A DNA stretch of 64,000 nt from NCBI GenBank assembly GCA_001306305.2, contig CP155577.1, forward strand, positions 682,001 to 746,000. Reading direction: 5' to 3'. Positions 8,922 to 18,033 of the stretch are shown piece after piece (positions within the stretch are counted from its first letter, which is position 1; the number at the start of each line of letters is the position of its first letter). The notes below the pieces were generated by a model, which worked only from the letters and a program-made list of their open reading frames with translations, ran no database searches and was not told the DNA's origin. The stretch is from Citromicrobium bathyomarinum (GTDB taxonomy: Bacteria > Pseudomonadota > Alphaproteobacteria > Sphingomonadales > Sphingomonadaceae). Made by a program: the position numbers and the translations under genes.

Positions 8922-9901
8922 GAATGGTCTCCTGTCTGGGGGTGAAGAAGGGGCTGGAGCCGATAGTCGCCGGTCGCATCGAGGCGTTCGACGCGGGCGA
9001 GTTCGGACAACCGCCGCGCCGATCCGCGGCCCGAGAGGACGGCGATCAGGTCGATCGTCTCGGCGATCATCGCGCGCGGCACAGTGACGACGGCTTCCTG
9101 GATGAGTTGTTCGAGGCGGCGCAGCGTGCCGAGTGCCGAGCCGGCATGGATCGTGCCGATGCCGCCCGGGTGGCCGGTGCCCCAAGCCTTCAGAAGATCG
9201 AGCGCTTCGGCGCCGCGCACCTCGCCGATGGGAATGCGGTCGGGCCGCAGGCGAAGCGAGGAACGAACGAGGTCGGAAAGCGACGCGACGCCATCCTTGG
9301 TCCGCAGCGCGACAAGGTTCGGCGTCAGGCATTGGAGTTCGCGCGTGTCCTCGATCAGAACGACGCGATCCGCGGATTTGGCGACTTCCGCCAGCAGTGC
9401 GTTTGTGAGCGTCGTCTTGCCGGTCGAGGTGCCGCCGGCGACGAGGATGTTGGCACGCGTTGTGATGGCCTCGCGCAATGCCGTCGCCGCATTGTCCGGC
9501 ATGATCCCGGCGGCGATATAGTCTTCAAGCGTGAAGACGGCGACCGCTGGCTTGCGGATGGAGAAGACAGGTGCAGCGACGACCGGCGGCAGCAAGCCTT
9601 CGAACCGCTCGCCTGTTCCAGGTAGCTCCGCAGACACGCGCGGGGCGCCGGCATGGACTTCTGCGCCGACATGGTGAGCGACCAAACGGACGATGCGCTC
9701 ACCGTCAGCGGCTGATAGTTCTTCGCCCGTATCGGCGAGCCCCTCGCTCAGCCGGTCGACCCATAGACGCCCGTCAGGATTGAGCATCACCTCGACGACG
9801 CCCGGGTCCGCAAGCCAGGTGGCGACATGCGGCCCGAGCGCCGTGCGAAGCATGCGGGAGCCGCGTTCGATCGCTTCGGTTCTGAAAGGTTGGTCGGTCA
9901 T
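8918..9901 (-). CDS. trbB: Conjugal transfer ATPase TrbB (VirB11 homologue)
   Basis: A 327-residue traffic ATPase forming a hexamer at the base of the channel. It shows Walker [19 protein letters not shown] near residue 155, the Asp box [12 protein letters not shown], Walker B-like [19 protein letters not shown] and the His box [15 protein letters not shown]. It is the first gene of the leftward trb operon, so its promoter should lie in 9,902-10,115. In related ICEs the copG-traG genes sit directly upstream; here a rightward cargo block intervenes. Confidence 0.96.
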   Translation of the reverse strand: MTDQPFRTEAIERGSRMLRTALGPHVATWLADPGVVEVMLNPDGRLWVDRLSEGLADTGEELSAADGERIVRLVAHHVGAEVHAGAPRVSAELPGTGERFEGLLPPVVAAPVFSIRKPAVAVFTLEDYIAAGIMPDNAATALREAITTRANILVAGGTSTGKTTLTNALLAEVAKSADRVVLIEDTRELQCLTPNLVALRTKDGVASLSDLVRSSLRLRPDRIPIGEVRGAEALDLLKAWGTGHPGGIGTIHAGSALGTLRRLEQLIQEAVVTVPRAMIAETIDLIAVLSGRGSARRLSELARVERLDATGDYRLQPLLHPQTGDHS

Positions 9902-10115
9902 TCGCGGCCCCGCAATTCTTTACGGGGCTCATCAAGAAGACCGTTAATGGGTCAGCAGCAACAGTGTTGTGGGCGTAGTAGTAGAAGGGCGTGTGAAGGC
10001 AGGAAAATGCGTAGGTAGCAGGATTGGAACACGGTCGGCTTTTCGGACTTTGCTGTTGCTTGTTTCGGTGACCCCAACGGCAGATTTAGCGAACCAGCGC
10101 AAAGCACCAAGAAGG
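9902..10115. other. Divergent intergenic region between trbB and the tetR cargo
   Basis: Between the leftward trbB and the rightward tetR gene. It should hold the trb operon promoter, but no convincing -35/-10 pair for the leftward direction could be picked by eye. The sequence next to tetR is treated separately. No open frame with family signal is present. Confidence 0.4.
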
Positions 10116-10144
10116 TTGACAATGTAAAACGATCGTTTTACATT
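10116..10144 (+). promoter_or_regulatory. tetR promoter overlapping a perfect 24-bp palindromic operator
   Basis: TTGACA (10116-10121) and TACATT (10139-10144) are 17 bp apart and make a good sigma-70-type promoter. A perfect 24-bp palindrome (10121-10144, half site AATGTAAAACGA) fills the spacer and the -10 box, an ideal position for repression by the TetR protein encoded just downstream. The ATG at 10151 is only 6 bp beyond the -10 box, so the transcript may be leaderless. Confidence 0.8.
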
Positions 10145-10150
10145 TGCACC

Positions 10151-10675
10151 ATGAAAATAAGAAATCGTATCATCACTGCGGCGGAGACCGCTTTCGACCA
10201 TTGCGGATTTACCGCTACGGGCATGGACCGTCTCACGGAGACTGCCAATGTCTCAAGCCGAACGCTCTACAAGCATCTTGGCAACAAGAACGCACTTATC
10301 GTTGCAGCTCTGGAACATCGCCGCCGACGTTTTTTCGCACAGCTCGATGTCCAAAGCGTGGATGCACTTTTCGCAGCCTTGCTCGACTGGACCGAAGCCG
10401 AAGGTGCGCGGGGCTGCCTTTTCTTGCGCGCGACTGGCGAGACGGGTGGGGAAGTTCCCGAGATTTCAGACGCGGTTACTGCCTACAGGACTGACCTGCG
10501 CGATTTGATCGAACGTCTTGTCGTGGCGGAGACCGGAAGCACCCACGAGACCGATACTATTCTGGTTCTCTTCGAAGGAGCCGTCACGGCTGCCTGCTAT
10601 CGCGGCACTCAGGCCATCGCAGCGGCACGAACGGCTGCCGCTGTCGTGTTGAAACAGCCGCGACAACCTCAATAA
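10151..10675 (+). CDS. TetR/AcrR family repressor
   Basis: A 174-residue regulator with an N-terminal TetR helix-turn-helix (RIITAAETAFDHCGFTATGM ... VSSRTLYKHLGNKNALI, residues about 5-48) and a helical ligand domain. It should repress itself and the two downstream oxidoreductases through the palindrome at 10121-10144. The operon layout (repressor, flavodoxin-fold quinone reductase, MDR dehydrogenase) suggests the inducer is an electrophile or quinone, which is inference. Confidence 0.9.
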   Translation: MKIRNRIITAAETAFDHCGFTATGMDRLTETANVSSRTLYKHLGNKNALIVAALEHRRRRFFAQLDVQSVDALFAALLDWTEAEGARGCLFLRATGETGGEVPEISDAVTAYRTDLRDLIERLVVAETGSTHETDTILVLFEGAVTAACYRGTQAIAAARTAAAVVLKQPRQPQ

Positions 10676-10686
10676 GGATCACCGAA

Positions 10687-11349
10687 ATGCGATTGCTCAC
10701 TGTCTTTGCTCATCCCTTTCGGGACAAATATCCCTCAACTGTCATGGAGGCCTTTCACGCCCCCCTCCGCGAAGTAAAATGCGAGATTGATGTTCTAGAT
10801 TTGCACCGGGAAGGCTTCGATCCGCGTTTCACCGAGGAGGACCATGCCCATTTTTGGGGCGGGCCCATCCCACCTGAGATCACCGCGGCACACGAGCGAG
10901 TAAACAAGGCTGACAGATTGGCGTTTATCTTCCCGGTCTATTGGTGGGGCATGCCCGCCTTGATGAAAGGTTGGATCGAGCGTGTCTTTACCATCGGATG
11001 GGCCTATCAGTTTGGCGACGGCGTTGATGATCGGGGAAAGGGTGCAAAATCTTCGCTCTTGGACAACAAACCAACTACCTTGATCGGCATAGCCGGATCG
11101 AAACAACAGACTTATGAAAGATATGGCTATGATGCCGCGATGCGCACCCAAATTGAGGTGGGCACATTCGCCTATTGCGGGATCAAAGATATCGAAAGCC
11201 ATCTGATCTTTGATGTGGAAGGGGATCATAACGCAGACAAGCGTGATGCCGGATTGGTCATGGCCCGCGGGATTGCCGAGGAATTCATTGCTCCGGATCG
11301 TTTGGCAAGGGATGCCAAGGCTGATCACTTGCTCAAAAGGGCGAGTTGA
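10687..11349 (+). CDS. NAD(P)H-dependent oxidoreductase, flavodoxin-2 family
   Basis: A 220-residue flavodoxin-fold protein of the NAD(P)H:quinone reductase / KefF type. The N-terminal LLTVFAHPFRDKYPST binds FMN/FAD phosphate, and the motif FPVYWWGMPALMKGWIERVF is the family signature. It probably reduces quinones or related electrophiles by two electrons in the cytoplasm. It starts 11 bp after tetR with a ribosome site (AAGGATCACCGA) and lies 1 bp before the next gene. Confidence 0.9.
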   Translation: MRLLTVFAHPFRDKYPSTVMEAFHAPLREVKCEIDVLDLHREGFDPRFTEEDHAHFWGGPIPPEITAAHERVNKADRLAFIFPVYWWGMPALMKGWIERVFTIGWAYQFGDGVDDRGKGAKSSLLDNKPTTLIGIAGSKQQTYERYGYDAAMRTQIEVGTFAYCGIKDIESHLIFDVEGDHNADKRDAGLVMARGIAEEFIAPDRLARDAKADHLLKRAS

Positions 11350-11350
11350 A

Positions 11351-12418
11351 ATGCAGGCTCAGGTCATGAACGCAGTTCTACTGATCGGTCATGGAGGCGT
11401 TGAGAAGCTCCAATTCCGTACGGATGTGCCTATTCCAGAACCCAAACCCGATGAGGTTCTTATTCGCGTAACCGCAGCGGGGGTGAACAACACGGATATC
11501 AACACACGCCTCGGCTGGTATTCAAAGTCGGTTACTGGGGCGACCCACGCAGATTCCGTGACAACATCTAACGAAGACGCCGGGTGGTCAGATACGCCCA
11601 TCACCTTCCCACGCATTCAAGGGGCAGATGTCTGCGGTCACATCGTTGAGGTGGGGACGGATGTTGATACTGCACGCATCGGACAACGTGTTCTGATCCG
11701 CAATATGCTGCGCAGCTATGTGGACTGTCGGTCTTTCGAGTGCTGGACATTGGGCAGCGAATGCGATGGCGGGTTTGCTGATTACGTGGTGGCCCCCGCG
11801 CGTGAGGTATACGTGGTCGAATGCGATTGGTCGGACGCAGCCTTGGCGGCTGTGCCCTGCGCCTATTCGACCGCCGAAAACATGCTGACACGCGCTGGAG
11901 CCGGAGCGGAGCGCTTGCTGATCACAGGCGCTTCGGGTGGTGTGGGGTCGGCTGCAATTCAGCTCGCCAAACGCCGTGGAGCGCATGTGACTGCCTTGGC
12001 GAGTAATGATAAGACCGCAGCTGTCCAATCCCTGGGAGCCGATGTAGTCCTTGATCGCAGAGACCACCCAACAGACAAGATCGGCCAAGGACAAATCGAC
12101 GTGGTCGTCGATCTCGTGGGCGGCGGGGCCGTGCAATCTCTCCTTGAAACGCTAAAGCGCGGCGGGCGCTACGCCATTGCCGGTGCCATTGCCGGGCCGC
12201 TTGCGGAAATCGATCTGCGCACAATCTATCTGAAGGATATTTCGGTCCTAGGGTGCACGTTCCAGGAAGACGGAGTTTTTGCAAACCTGATCCGCTACAT
12301 CGAAAGAGGCGAGATTGATGCGCCCGAGCCGAAACTCTACCCGCTCAAGAAAATCGCACAGGCTCAACAGGATTTCATGCGAAAGGCACATACAGGGAAG
12401 ATTGTGTTGGTCCCGTGA
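11351..12418 (+). CDS. MDR-family zinc-type alcohol dehydrogenase / quinone oxidoreductase
   Basis: A 355-residue medium-chain dehydrogenase. The N-terminal GroES-like domain contains VTAAGVNNTDINTRLGW and IQGADVCGHIVEVG; the Rossmann domain has LITGASGGVGSAAIQLAKRR. The ATG at 11351 follows directly on the flavodoxin gene; a second ATG at 11366 is possible, and the frame's extension to 11210 lies inside the upstream gene. Substrate unknown; quinone or aldehyde detoxification is inferred from its operon. A short inverted repeat (TAATCT-CCGT-AGATTA, 12421-12436) follows the stop but has no T-run. Confidence 0.88.
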   Translation: MQAQVMNAVLLIGHGGVEKLQFRTDVPIPEPKPDEVLIRVTAAGVNNTDINTRLGWYSKSVTGATHADSVTTSNEDAGWSDTPITFPRIQGADVCGHIVEVGTDVDTARIGQRVLIRNMLRSYVDCRSFECWTLGSECDGGFADYVVAPAREVYVVECDWSDAALAAVPCAYSTAENMLTRAGAGAERLLITGASGGVGSAAIQLAKRRGAHVTALASNDKTAAVQSLGADVVLDRRDHPTDKIGQGQIDVVVDLVGGGAVQSLLETLKRGGRYAIAGAIAGPLAEIDLRTIYLKDISVLGCTFQEDGVFANLIRYIERGEIDAPEPKLYPLKKIAQAQQDFMRKAHTGKIVLVP

Positions 12419-12497
12419 GGTAATCTCCGTAGATTATCGACTGCGAAAGCAGCCGTTTGCAGCTCCGCGGCAACTTTTTAAGAAGGGTCCAAAGCCG

Positions 12498-12920
12498 TCA
12501 TTGCTCAGATCGGAGACCTGCAATGTCCTCCGATACTTCCTTCACCAGCGAGTTCCCCTTGGCAAGACGCCGGCCGAGCGTCTCCACAAAACCCTCATAG
12601 CGCTCACGCCCCTTAGCCTGCGCCGCGTCGCGCTTCGTGTCGGGCAGCGGGGGAGTCGTCGTGAGCCAGAACCGGACGAAGAGCGCCAGCGCTTCGGTGG
12701 TAATGGTCTGGTTGCGCTCCAGGCGTTCGACGGCGCGGGTCAGGCGATCGAGACGCCTGGTGATGGCGGCCTCGCGCTGGTCAGCGGCATCCGGCGATAG
12801 ATAAGAGGCGAGCGCCGCCTCCACGACTTGCGATTTGGAAACCTTTCGGCGTGCTGCCAACGCTTCGAGCTCCGCTGTCAGCGATGGGTCGAAATACACA
12901 TTGAGCCGGTCCTTCTTCAT
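12498..12920 (-). CDS. CopG-type ribbon-helix-helix protein of the transfer region
   Basis: A 140-residue protein beginning MKKDRLNVYFDPSLTAELEA with a ribbon-helix-helix DNA-binding N terminus, then a coiled region (ITRRLDRLTRAVERLERNQT) and the tail RERYEGFVETLGRRLAKGN. This family normally sits between traG and trbB in Trb-type ICEs. The start at 12920 is preferred over the upstream TTG because it follows the traG stop by 8 bp with a GAGG ribosome site. It may regulate transfer genes or assist relaxosome formation. Confidence 0.88.
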   Translation of the reverse strand: MKKDRLNVYFDPSLTAELEALAARRKVSKSQVVEAALASYLSPDAADQREAAITRRLDRLTRAVERLERNQTITTEALALFVRFWLTTTPPLPDTKRDAAQAKGRERYEGFVETLGRRLAKGNSLVKEVSEDIAGLRSEQ

Positions 12921-12928
12921 GGCGGGCC

Positions 12929-14938
12929 TCAAAGCTCGATGCCGTCATCGGGATCGAGCGAGGCCTGGCGCGCGATGCTTTTAAACCGCCCCTGCATCTG
13001 CCGGGCACGCTGCGCATCATCATCCGGCTCATCATCAAGACCTGCGAATTCCTCCCGTGCCGGCACCGTTCGTTCCGGAGCGATGTCTTCATGCTCGGGC
13101 AGTTCCGGTTCGCGACGGATGCCACCGTCACTGTCTTCACCCGCATCGCCGGAAGTCTTCTTCCTAGAGTCGGGTGCAGCGATGGACGCCCGGCCGTTCC
13201 AATCATCCGTTTGCGGTTTGTCGGACGCGGCGCGATCGGCAACCAGGTGCGGCGGTTTGACGATGCGTGACTTGAACTGCGGGTCGGCATAGTAACGCGC
13301 CTTCTTCCCCCGGATTGGCGGTGCGCCGGAGACGAGCACGATCTCGTCGTCCGGCGGCAATTGCATGATCTCGCCGGGGGTCAGCAGAGCGCGAGCCGTC
13401 TCCTGCCGCGAGACCATGAGGTGGCCGAGCCAGGGCGACAATCTGTGTCCGGCATAGTTCTTCATCGCCCGCATCTCGGTCGCCATGCCGAGGGCGTCAG
13501 AAACGCGCTTCGCGGTGCGCTCGTCATTGGTCGCGAAACTCACCCGGACATGGCAGTTGTCGAGGATGGCATTGTTCTGGCCATAGGCTTTCTCGATCTG
13601 ATTGAGGGACTGGGCGATGAGGAATGCCTTGAGCCCATAGCCCGCCATGAAGGCGAGCTGGCTTTCGAAGAAATCGAGCCGACCGAGCGCTGGAAACTCG
13701 TCGAGCATCAGCAACAGGCGATGGCGCCTGCGATCGGTGTTCAGCTTTTCGGTCAGTCTGCGCCCGATCTGATTGAGCACGAGCCGGACCAGCGGCTTGG
13801 TGCGGCTGATGTCGGAGGGCGGCACAACGAGATAGAGCGTCGTCGGCCGTGTTCCGAAAACAAGATCCTCGATCCGCCAATCGCAGCGGCTGGTGACCCT
13901 GGCGACGACCGGGTCACGATAAAGACTGAGGAAACTCATTGCGGTCGACAGAACGCCCGAGCGTTCGTTCTCGGCCTTGTTGAGCAGCTCGCGCGCTGCT
14001 TGCGCCACGACCGGGTGCGGTCGGTCGCCGAGATGGGGCGTACGCATCATGGCCGCAAGCGTCGACTCGACCGGTCGTCCTGGATCGGAGAGCAAGGCGG
14101 CGACGCCGGCGAGCGTCTTGTCGGCCTCGGCATAGAGGACATGCAGGATCGCGCCGACAAGCAGCGAATGGCTTGTCTTCTCCCAATGGTTCCGGCGTTC
14201 GAGCAGGCCTTCGGGATCGACCAGGATATCGGCGATGTTCTGAACGTCGCGCACCTCGCTGTCGCCGCGCCGGACTTCGAGTAGCGGATTGTAGGCCGCG
14301 CTCTTCGCGTCGGTCGGATCGAACAGGAGGGTGCGGGAAAAGCGCGATCGCCAGCCGGCCGTGAGGTCCCAGTTTTCGCCCTTGATGTCATGGACGATAG
14401 CCGAGCCCGGCCAGGTCAACAGGCTCGGCACGACAAGCCCGACGCCCTTGCCGGAGCGGGTCGGTGCAAAACACAGGACATGCTCGGGACCGTCGTGACG
14501 GAGATAGCGGTTCTCGAAACGGCCGAGCACCACGCCGTCCTGGGCGAGCAGACCGGACGATTCAACGTCTTTGCGCTCCGCCCATCGTGCCGAGCCATAG
14601 GTGGTCACGTCCCGCGCCTCGCGAGCGCGCAGGACGGAGAGGAAGATGGCGACGGCGATCGCGGCGATCCCGCCGCTGCCGGCAATGATTGCGCCTTCAA
14701 CGAAAACCCGCGGCGCGTAGGCGTCGTAGAAATACCACCAGCCGAAGAAGCTCCAGGGCGGATAGATCGGCCAGCCGAGAACGTCCGTCATCGGCGCGCC
14801 GAGTTGCGGCTGAAAGCCGAGACGCCATGCGGTCCACTGGGTCGCGGCCCAGATGAAGCTGAGCGCGACCAGCGTGACGATGATGATCTGGCCCCAGAGG
14901 ATTCTGGCAGCCTGTGTCTGCTGGGTCTTGATCGGCAT
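12929..14938 (-). CDS. traG: Type IV coupling protein TraG (VirD4 family)
   Basis: A 669-residue membrane-anchored ATPase that hands the relaxase-DNA complex to the Trb channel. Two N-terminal membrane spans are visible (IIIVTLVALSFIWAATQW and AIIAGSGGIAAIAVAIFLSV), followed by Walker A FAPTRSGKGVGLVVPSLL near residue 160 and Walker B LLLMLDEFPALG near residue 412. An acidic C-terminal tail (residues about 590-660) resembles the cargo-specificity tails of VirD4 proteins. It lies downstream of the relaxase gene by 23 bp. Confidence 0.96.
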   Translation of the reverse strand: MPIKTQQTQAARILWGQIIIVTLVALSFIWAATQWTAWRLGFQPQLGAPMTDVLGWPIYPPWSFFGWWYFYDAYAPRVFVEGAIIAGSGGIAAIAVAIFLSVLRAREARDVTTYGSARWAERKDVESSGLLAQDGVVLGRFENRYLRHDGPEHVLCFAPTRSGKGVGLVVPSLLTWPGSAIVHDIKGENWDLTAGWRSRFSRTLLFDPTDAKSAAYNPLLEVRRGDSEVRDVQNIADILVDPEGLLERRNHWEKTSHSLLVGAILHVLYAEADKTLAGVAALLSDPGRPVESTLAAMMRTPHLGDRPHPVVAQAARELLNKAENERSGVLSTAMSFLSLYRDPVVARVTSRCDWRIEDLVFGTRPTTLYLVVPPSDISRTKPLVRLVLNQIGRRLTEKLNTDRRRHRLLLMLDEFPALGRLDFFESQLAFMAGYGLKAFLIAQSLNQIEKAYGQNNAILDNCHVRVSFATNDERTAKRVSDALGMATEMRAMKNYAGHRLSPWLGHLMVSRQETARALLTPGEIMQLPPDDEIVLVSGAPPIRGKKARYYADPQFKSRIVKPPHLVADRAASDKPQTDDWNGRASIAAPDSRKKTSGDAGEDSDGGIRREPELPEHEDIAPERTVPAREEFAGLDDEPDDDAQRARQMQGRFKSIARQASLDPDDGIEL

Positions 14939-14961
14939 ATCTTCTCCTTCCGGTGCAGCGC

Positions 14962-16719
14962 TCAGAGGCTGAGGCCCCGCTTGCGGCCGAGGCTCCAGTC
15001 GATCCCGCCGCCGGGCGTCATCGTCCCCGACACGCTTTGGCTGAGGTGGCGTTCGAGCTGGGGCTTCCAGGGGACGAGTTCGAAGCCGAGGCCGTCATCG
15101 ATCATGGCGAAACGGCCCGAGGCGAGGTCGAGGCGCTGGCGATAGGTTCCGGCGATGCGCTCGCCTTCTGCGGGTTTGCGGCGCGGCAGGCCCGTCTCGG
15201 CTACGATCTTCGCCGCTGTCGCGTCGAGCTCTCGGTCGCGCAGCGTCTTCAGAAGATCGCGGGCGAAGGTGATGCGCCGACCGTTCCTGGTCGCCAGTCC
15301 TTCGGCGACGAGATGATCGCCACGTCGGTCCAGTGCCTCGCGAACTTCGGCGCCGAAACCGTCCATGCTGAGCGGCGCGTGATCCCTGGCCAGTTGCAGG
15401 CGGTCGAGCCAGGTCGCGCCGTTGGCGCCGATCTGGTTTTCGAGGTTGAGATCGGAGCGTCCGACCAGGGCCATGCGCTGGCGGTCGCTGTCGCCTGAAC
15501 GCCAGACCCGCGTTTCGACAATGCCGCCTTCGGGCGTGTCGCCTGCGGCGTCGAGATCATGGAACCGCAGATGATGCACCCGGCCGTCGACAGCGTCGAT
15601 CACGGCATAGGATTCGCCCCTCAGTTCATCATGAAGGCCGCGTTCGACCAGTCGACCGAGCACGGGAGTGTCCGGCGCAGCCTCGATCGCGAAGTCCGTT
15701 TGTGCGCGGCTAGGTCCGCTCGCCATGGCCCGATGCATGGTCTTGATGATGTCGCCACGCTCGGCAAGATCGCGCAGCGTCTGTTCTGCGCCAGGCTTCA
15801 GCGACCAGACCGCGGGGTCGAGCCTGTCCGCGAGACCGAGCCGTTCCAGTGTCTGCGCGCGGCCGATCAGCAGACTGCGCAATTCCGGATCGCGCGGTTC
15901 CGGCGAACCGGGTCGCAGATCGGCGACGCCGGCGCCGTCATCGGTGAGGCCCTGGAGCGCGCGGTCGAGGCCCGTCCAACGCTCTGCCGTGACCTCGGCC
16001 TGAAGCCCCGCGGCAATTTCGCGTTCACTGCGCGGCCCCAGCTCCAGCTCGACCAATTTCTCGGCGCGGCCGCGAAGACCCCGGCTGATATAGTCGCGAG
16101 AGATGACGAGGTCTTTTCCGTTCTCGGCACGGCCGCGCACCAGTATGTGCACATGCGGGTTGTCGGTGTTCCAATGATCGACGCCGATCCAGTCGAGGCC
16201 GGTGCCGAGATCGCGCTCGGCCTGTTTCATCAGGTCGCGCGTGAAAGCGCGGATATCTTCGAGGCGGTCGGCGTCTTCGGGCGAGACGATAAAGCGGAAA
16301 TGATGCCGATCGTCTTCGCATTGCCCGGCGAAGGCACGATCATCAATGCCGTCCGCGTCGGCACTGAACATACCGGCTTCACGGCCGTCGCGCGTCACGC
16401 CCTCACGCTTGAGATAGGCGATATGCTTGGCGAGCGGCGCGGAGCGAAAGCGTGCACCGCGATGGCGGACGACGCGCGCCTTGACGACGACGCGTCGCTG
16501 CGTGCGGGACAGCCCGCGCGCCGCAGCGGTGAAACGTCCGCGGCCGAATTGTGAGCTTCGTCCGCGCGCCTTCGAACCGCCCAGCTTGTATCCGGTGTAT
16601 CCGGCCTTGCGGGCGGCGCCCATGACCTGGCCGACGAAGCTCTGCGCCTTCCGGGCGCTTGTCCCCTTATTGCGGATACGGCCGGGCCGGATGCGCATGT
16701 CATTGTCGCGGTCGGTCAT
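14962..16719 (-). CDS. rlxS: Relaxase / mobilisation nuclease with DUF3363 domain
   Basis: A 585-residue VirD2-like relaxase. The His motif NPHVHILVRG near residue 190, preceded by DWIGVDHWNTD, is the metal-binding motif of the family. The C-terminal half matches DUF3363 (WLDRLQLARDHAPLS; FELVPWKPQLERHLSQSVSG). The protein nicks at oriT, stays attached to the 5' end through a tyrosine and pilots the strand into the recipient. The very basic N terminus (residues 1-105) fits DNA contact. Symbol follows the RlxS naming used for ICEMlSymR7A-type elements. Confidence 0.9.
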   Translation of the reverse strand: MTDRDNDMRIRPGRIRNKGTSARKAQSFVGQVMGAARKAGYTGYKLGGSKARGRSSQFGRGRFTAAARGLSRTQRRVVVKARVVRHRGARFRSAPLAKHIAYLKREGVTRDGREAGMFSADADGIDDRAFAGQCEDDRHHFRFIVSPEDADRLEDIRAFTRDLMKQAERDLGTGLDWIGVDHWNTDNPHVHILVRGRAENGKDLVISRDYISRGLRGRAEKLVELELGPRSEREIAAGLQAEVTAERWTGLDRALQGLTDDGAGVADLRPGSPEPRDPELRSLLIGRAQTLERLGLADRLDPAVWSLKPGAEQTLRDLAERGDIIKTMHRAMASGPSRAQTDFAIEAAPDTPVLGRLVERGLHDELRGESYAVIDAVDGRVHHLRFHDLDAAGDTPEGGIVETRVWRSGDSDRQRMALVGRSDLNLENQIGANGATWLDRLQLARDHAPLSMDGFGAEVREALDRRGDHLVAEGLATRNGRRITFARDLLKTLRDRELDATAAKIVAETGLPRRKPAEGERIAGTYRQRLDLASGRFAMIDDGLGFELVPWKPQLERHLSQSVSGTMTPGGGIDWSLGRKRGLSL

Positions 16720-16966
16720 GACAAGGTGCCCGTTTGAAAGAGCGCGGCACGGTGAAACTCGTGTGAAAACAAGTGGTTAGATCGTGGGGCGGCACTGTGC
16801 CCCTCGCCGCGGCGGGCGAAATTTCGAACAACAACAACGACATAGCGCGCATCGGTGCTGCGCCTTTTATCTCGCCCTCCCGTCGTTGTTGCGCCGTCCG
16901 TCTCCGCCCTCCGTGCCGGGAACACACTGAAACGCGACGGACCGCGCTGGAATGCGATCAGCGATC
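16720..16966. other. Candidate oriT region
   Basis: A 247-bp non-coding gap immediately upstream of the relaxase gene. It has a 10-bp inverted repeat (CAACAACGAC at 16832-16841, GTCGTTGTTG at 16882-16891, 40 bp apart) and a CGAAATTTCG palindrome just before the left arm. Position next to the relaxase and inverted repeats are typical of transfer origins, but no nic consensus was recognised, so the call is positional. Confidence 0.45.
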
Positions 16967-17686
16967 TCATTGCTGATCCCCGGTTCGATTTGGCGCGAAG
17001 AGGCTGTCCGAAGCACCGGATGTGTGCGGAGGATAAACGCCTGAACCGCCGCTCGGGCGCGTTGCATCGGCAGAGTCTTGTCGGTCGGCATGCGCGGCGA
17101 AGAGTGGCGCCATGCGCCAGTCCATGACCATGACAGCGCTCTGCTGTTGTGGTTCTGCTGCATCCGGAAGACCGATAAGTGGTTCGAGCGCCGCCACATA
17201 GGCGCGGGTCTCACGGGGTAGCGGGCGGCCGGTCGCCAGGTGCTCGGCATAGCGCGTCGGTCCGGCGTTGTAGGCAGCGAGAAAGCCCGGCGACCCGAAG
17301 CGGTCATGCAGTTCGCGCAGGTAAGCGGCACCCGCTAGAATATTGTCGCGCGGATCGAACGGATTGCGCCCCAGACCGTAACGCGCGCGCAACTCATCCC
17401 ACGTACCGGGCATGATCTGCATCAGCCCCATGGCGCCTTTTGGGCTGACGGCGCGCGCATCCCCGGCGCTTTCTGCGCGCATGACGGCGGCGACCCAGTG
17501 CGCCGGGATGCCGAACCGCTGCGCAGCTTCGGCGATATAGGCCGCATGGGGATTGCTGTGTGGCGCCGTCCCGGAGGGTGCGGTTTCTGCAGACACGCCG
17601 GTGGAAAAAACCACGCCGGAGAGCAGGCCGCAGAGGACGAGCCTCGCCATCAGTGCGCAGAGCTGAGACGGTTTAGCCGCGGTCAT
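16967..17686 (-). CDS. Lytic transglycosylase (SLT domain), VirB1-like
   Basis: A 239-residue secreted peptidoglycan-cutting enzyme that opens the wall for the mating channel. After a signal peptide (membrane core ALMARLVLCGLLSGVVFSTG) comes the SLT fold: AVMRAESAGDARAVSPKGAM with catalytic Glu72, GLMQIMPGTW, NILAGAAYLREL and AAYNAGP. The start at 17686 is set by the signal peptide; the first 14 bp overlap the end of the DUF736 gene. Confidence 0.92.
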   Translation of the reverse strand: MTAAKPSQLCALMARLVLCGLLSGVVFSTGVSAETAPSGTAPHSNPHAAYIAEAAQRFGIPAHWVAAVMRAESAGDARAVSPKGAMGLMQIMPGTWDELRARYGLGRNPFDPRDNILAGAAYLRELHDRFGSPGFLAAYNAGPTRYAEHLATGRPLPRETRAYVAALEPLIGLPDAAEPQQQSAVMVMDWRMAPLFAAHADRQDSADATRPSGGSGVYPPHTSGASDSLFAPNRTGDQQ

Positions 17687-18020
17687 CGCGCTTCTCGGGG
17701 CGCTTTGCGGGACGGTTCCAATGCAGCGCCCAATGTCCGTCCTCGGCATCCGTCTCGAAGAGATTGGCGCGGATCGGAAAAGCGAATGTCGGATCGTCGA
17801 TTTGCAAAGAGAGGTATTCGCCGGCCTTCTCGCCGGTGCGTTTCCAGCCGGCACCGATCTCCGGCCCATCATCACCACCATGATGGATGCGATAGTCGGG
17901 CGCGTTCTCGCTGTCCGACGGCGCTGCCGGGACGAGGGTGAGTTCGCGGTAGAGAATGAGCGTGTGAAGCCGACCGACAAAGCCGGTTTCCGTGCGCGTG
18001 AATAGGCCGATCTGAGCCAT
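17673..18020 (-). CDS. DUF736 family protein (copy 1)
   Basis: A 115-residue protein starting MAQIGLFTRTETGFVGRLHT, with the family core EIGAGWKRTGEKAGEYLSLQ and FPIRANLFE. DUF736 proteins are small all-beta proteins found almost only on conjugative elements; their role is unknown. A second copy is at 22029-22361. The start at 18020 has an AAAGGAA ribosome site. Confidence 0.88.
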   Translation of the reverse strand: MAQIGLFTRTETGFVGRLHTLILYRELTLVPAAPSDSENAPDYRIHHGGDDGPEIGAGWKRTGEKAGEYLSLQIDDPTFAFPIRANLFETDAEDGHWALHWNRPAKRPEKRDDRG

Positions 18021-18033
18021 GGGAGGGTTCCTT

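Noticed and set aside
12421-12436. Terminator for the tetR operon
   Set aside because: The TAATCT/AGATTA repeat is AT-rich with only six pairs and no following T-run.
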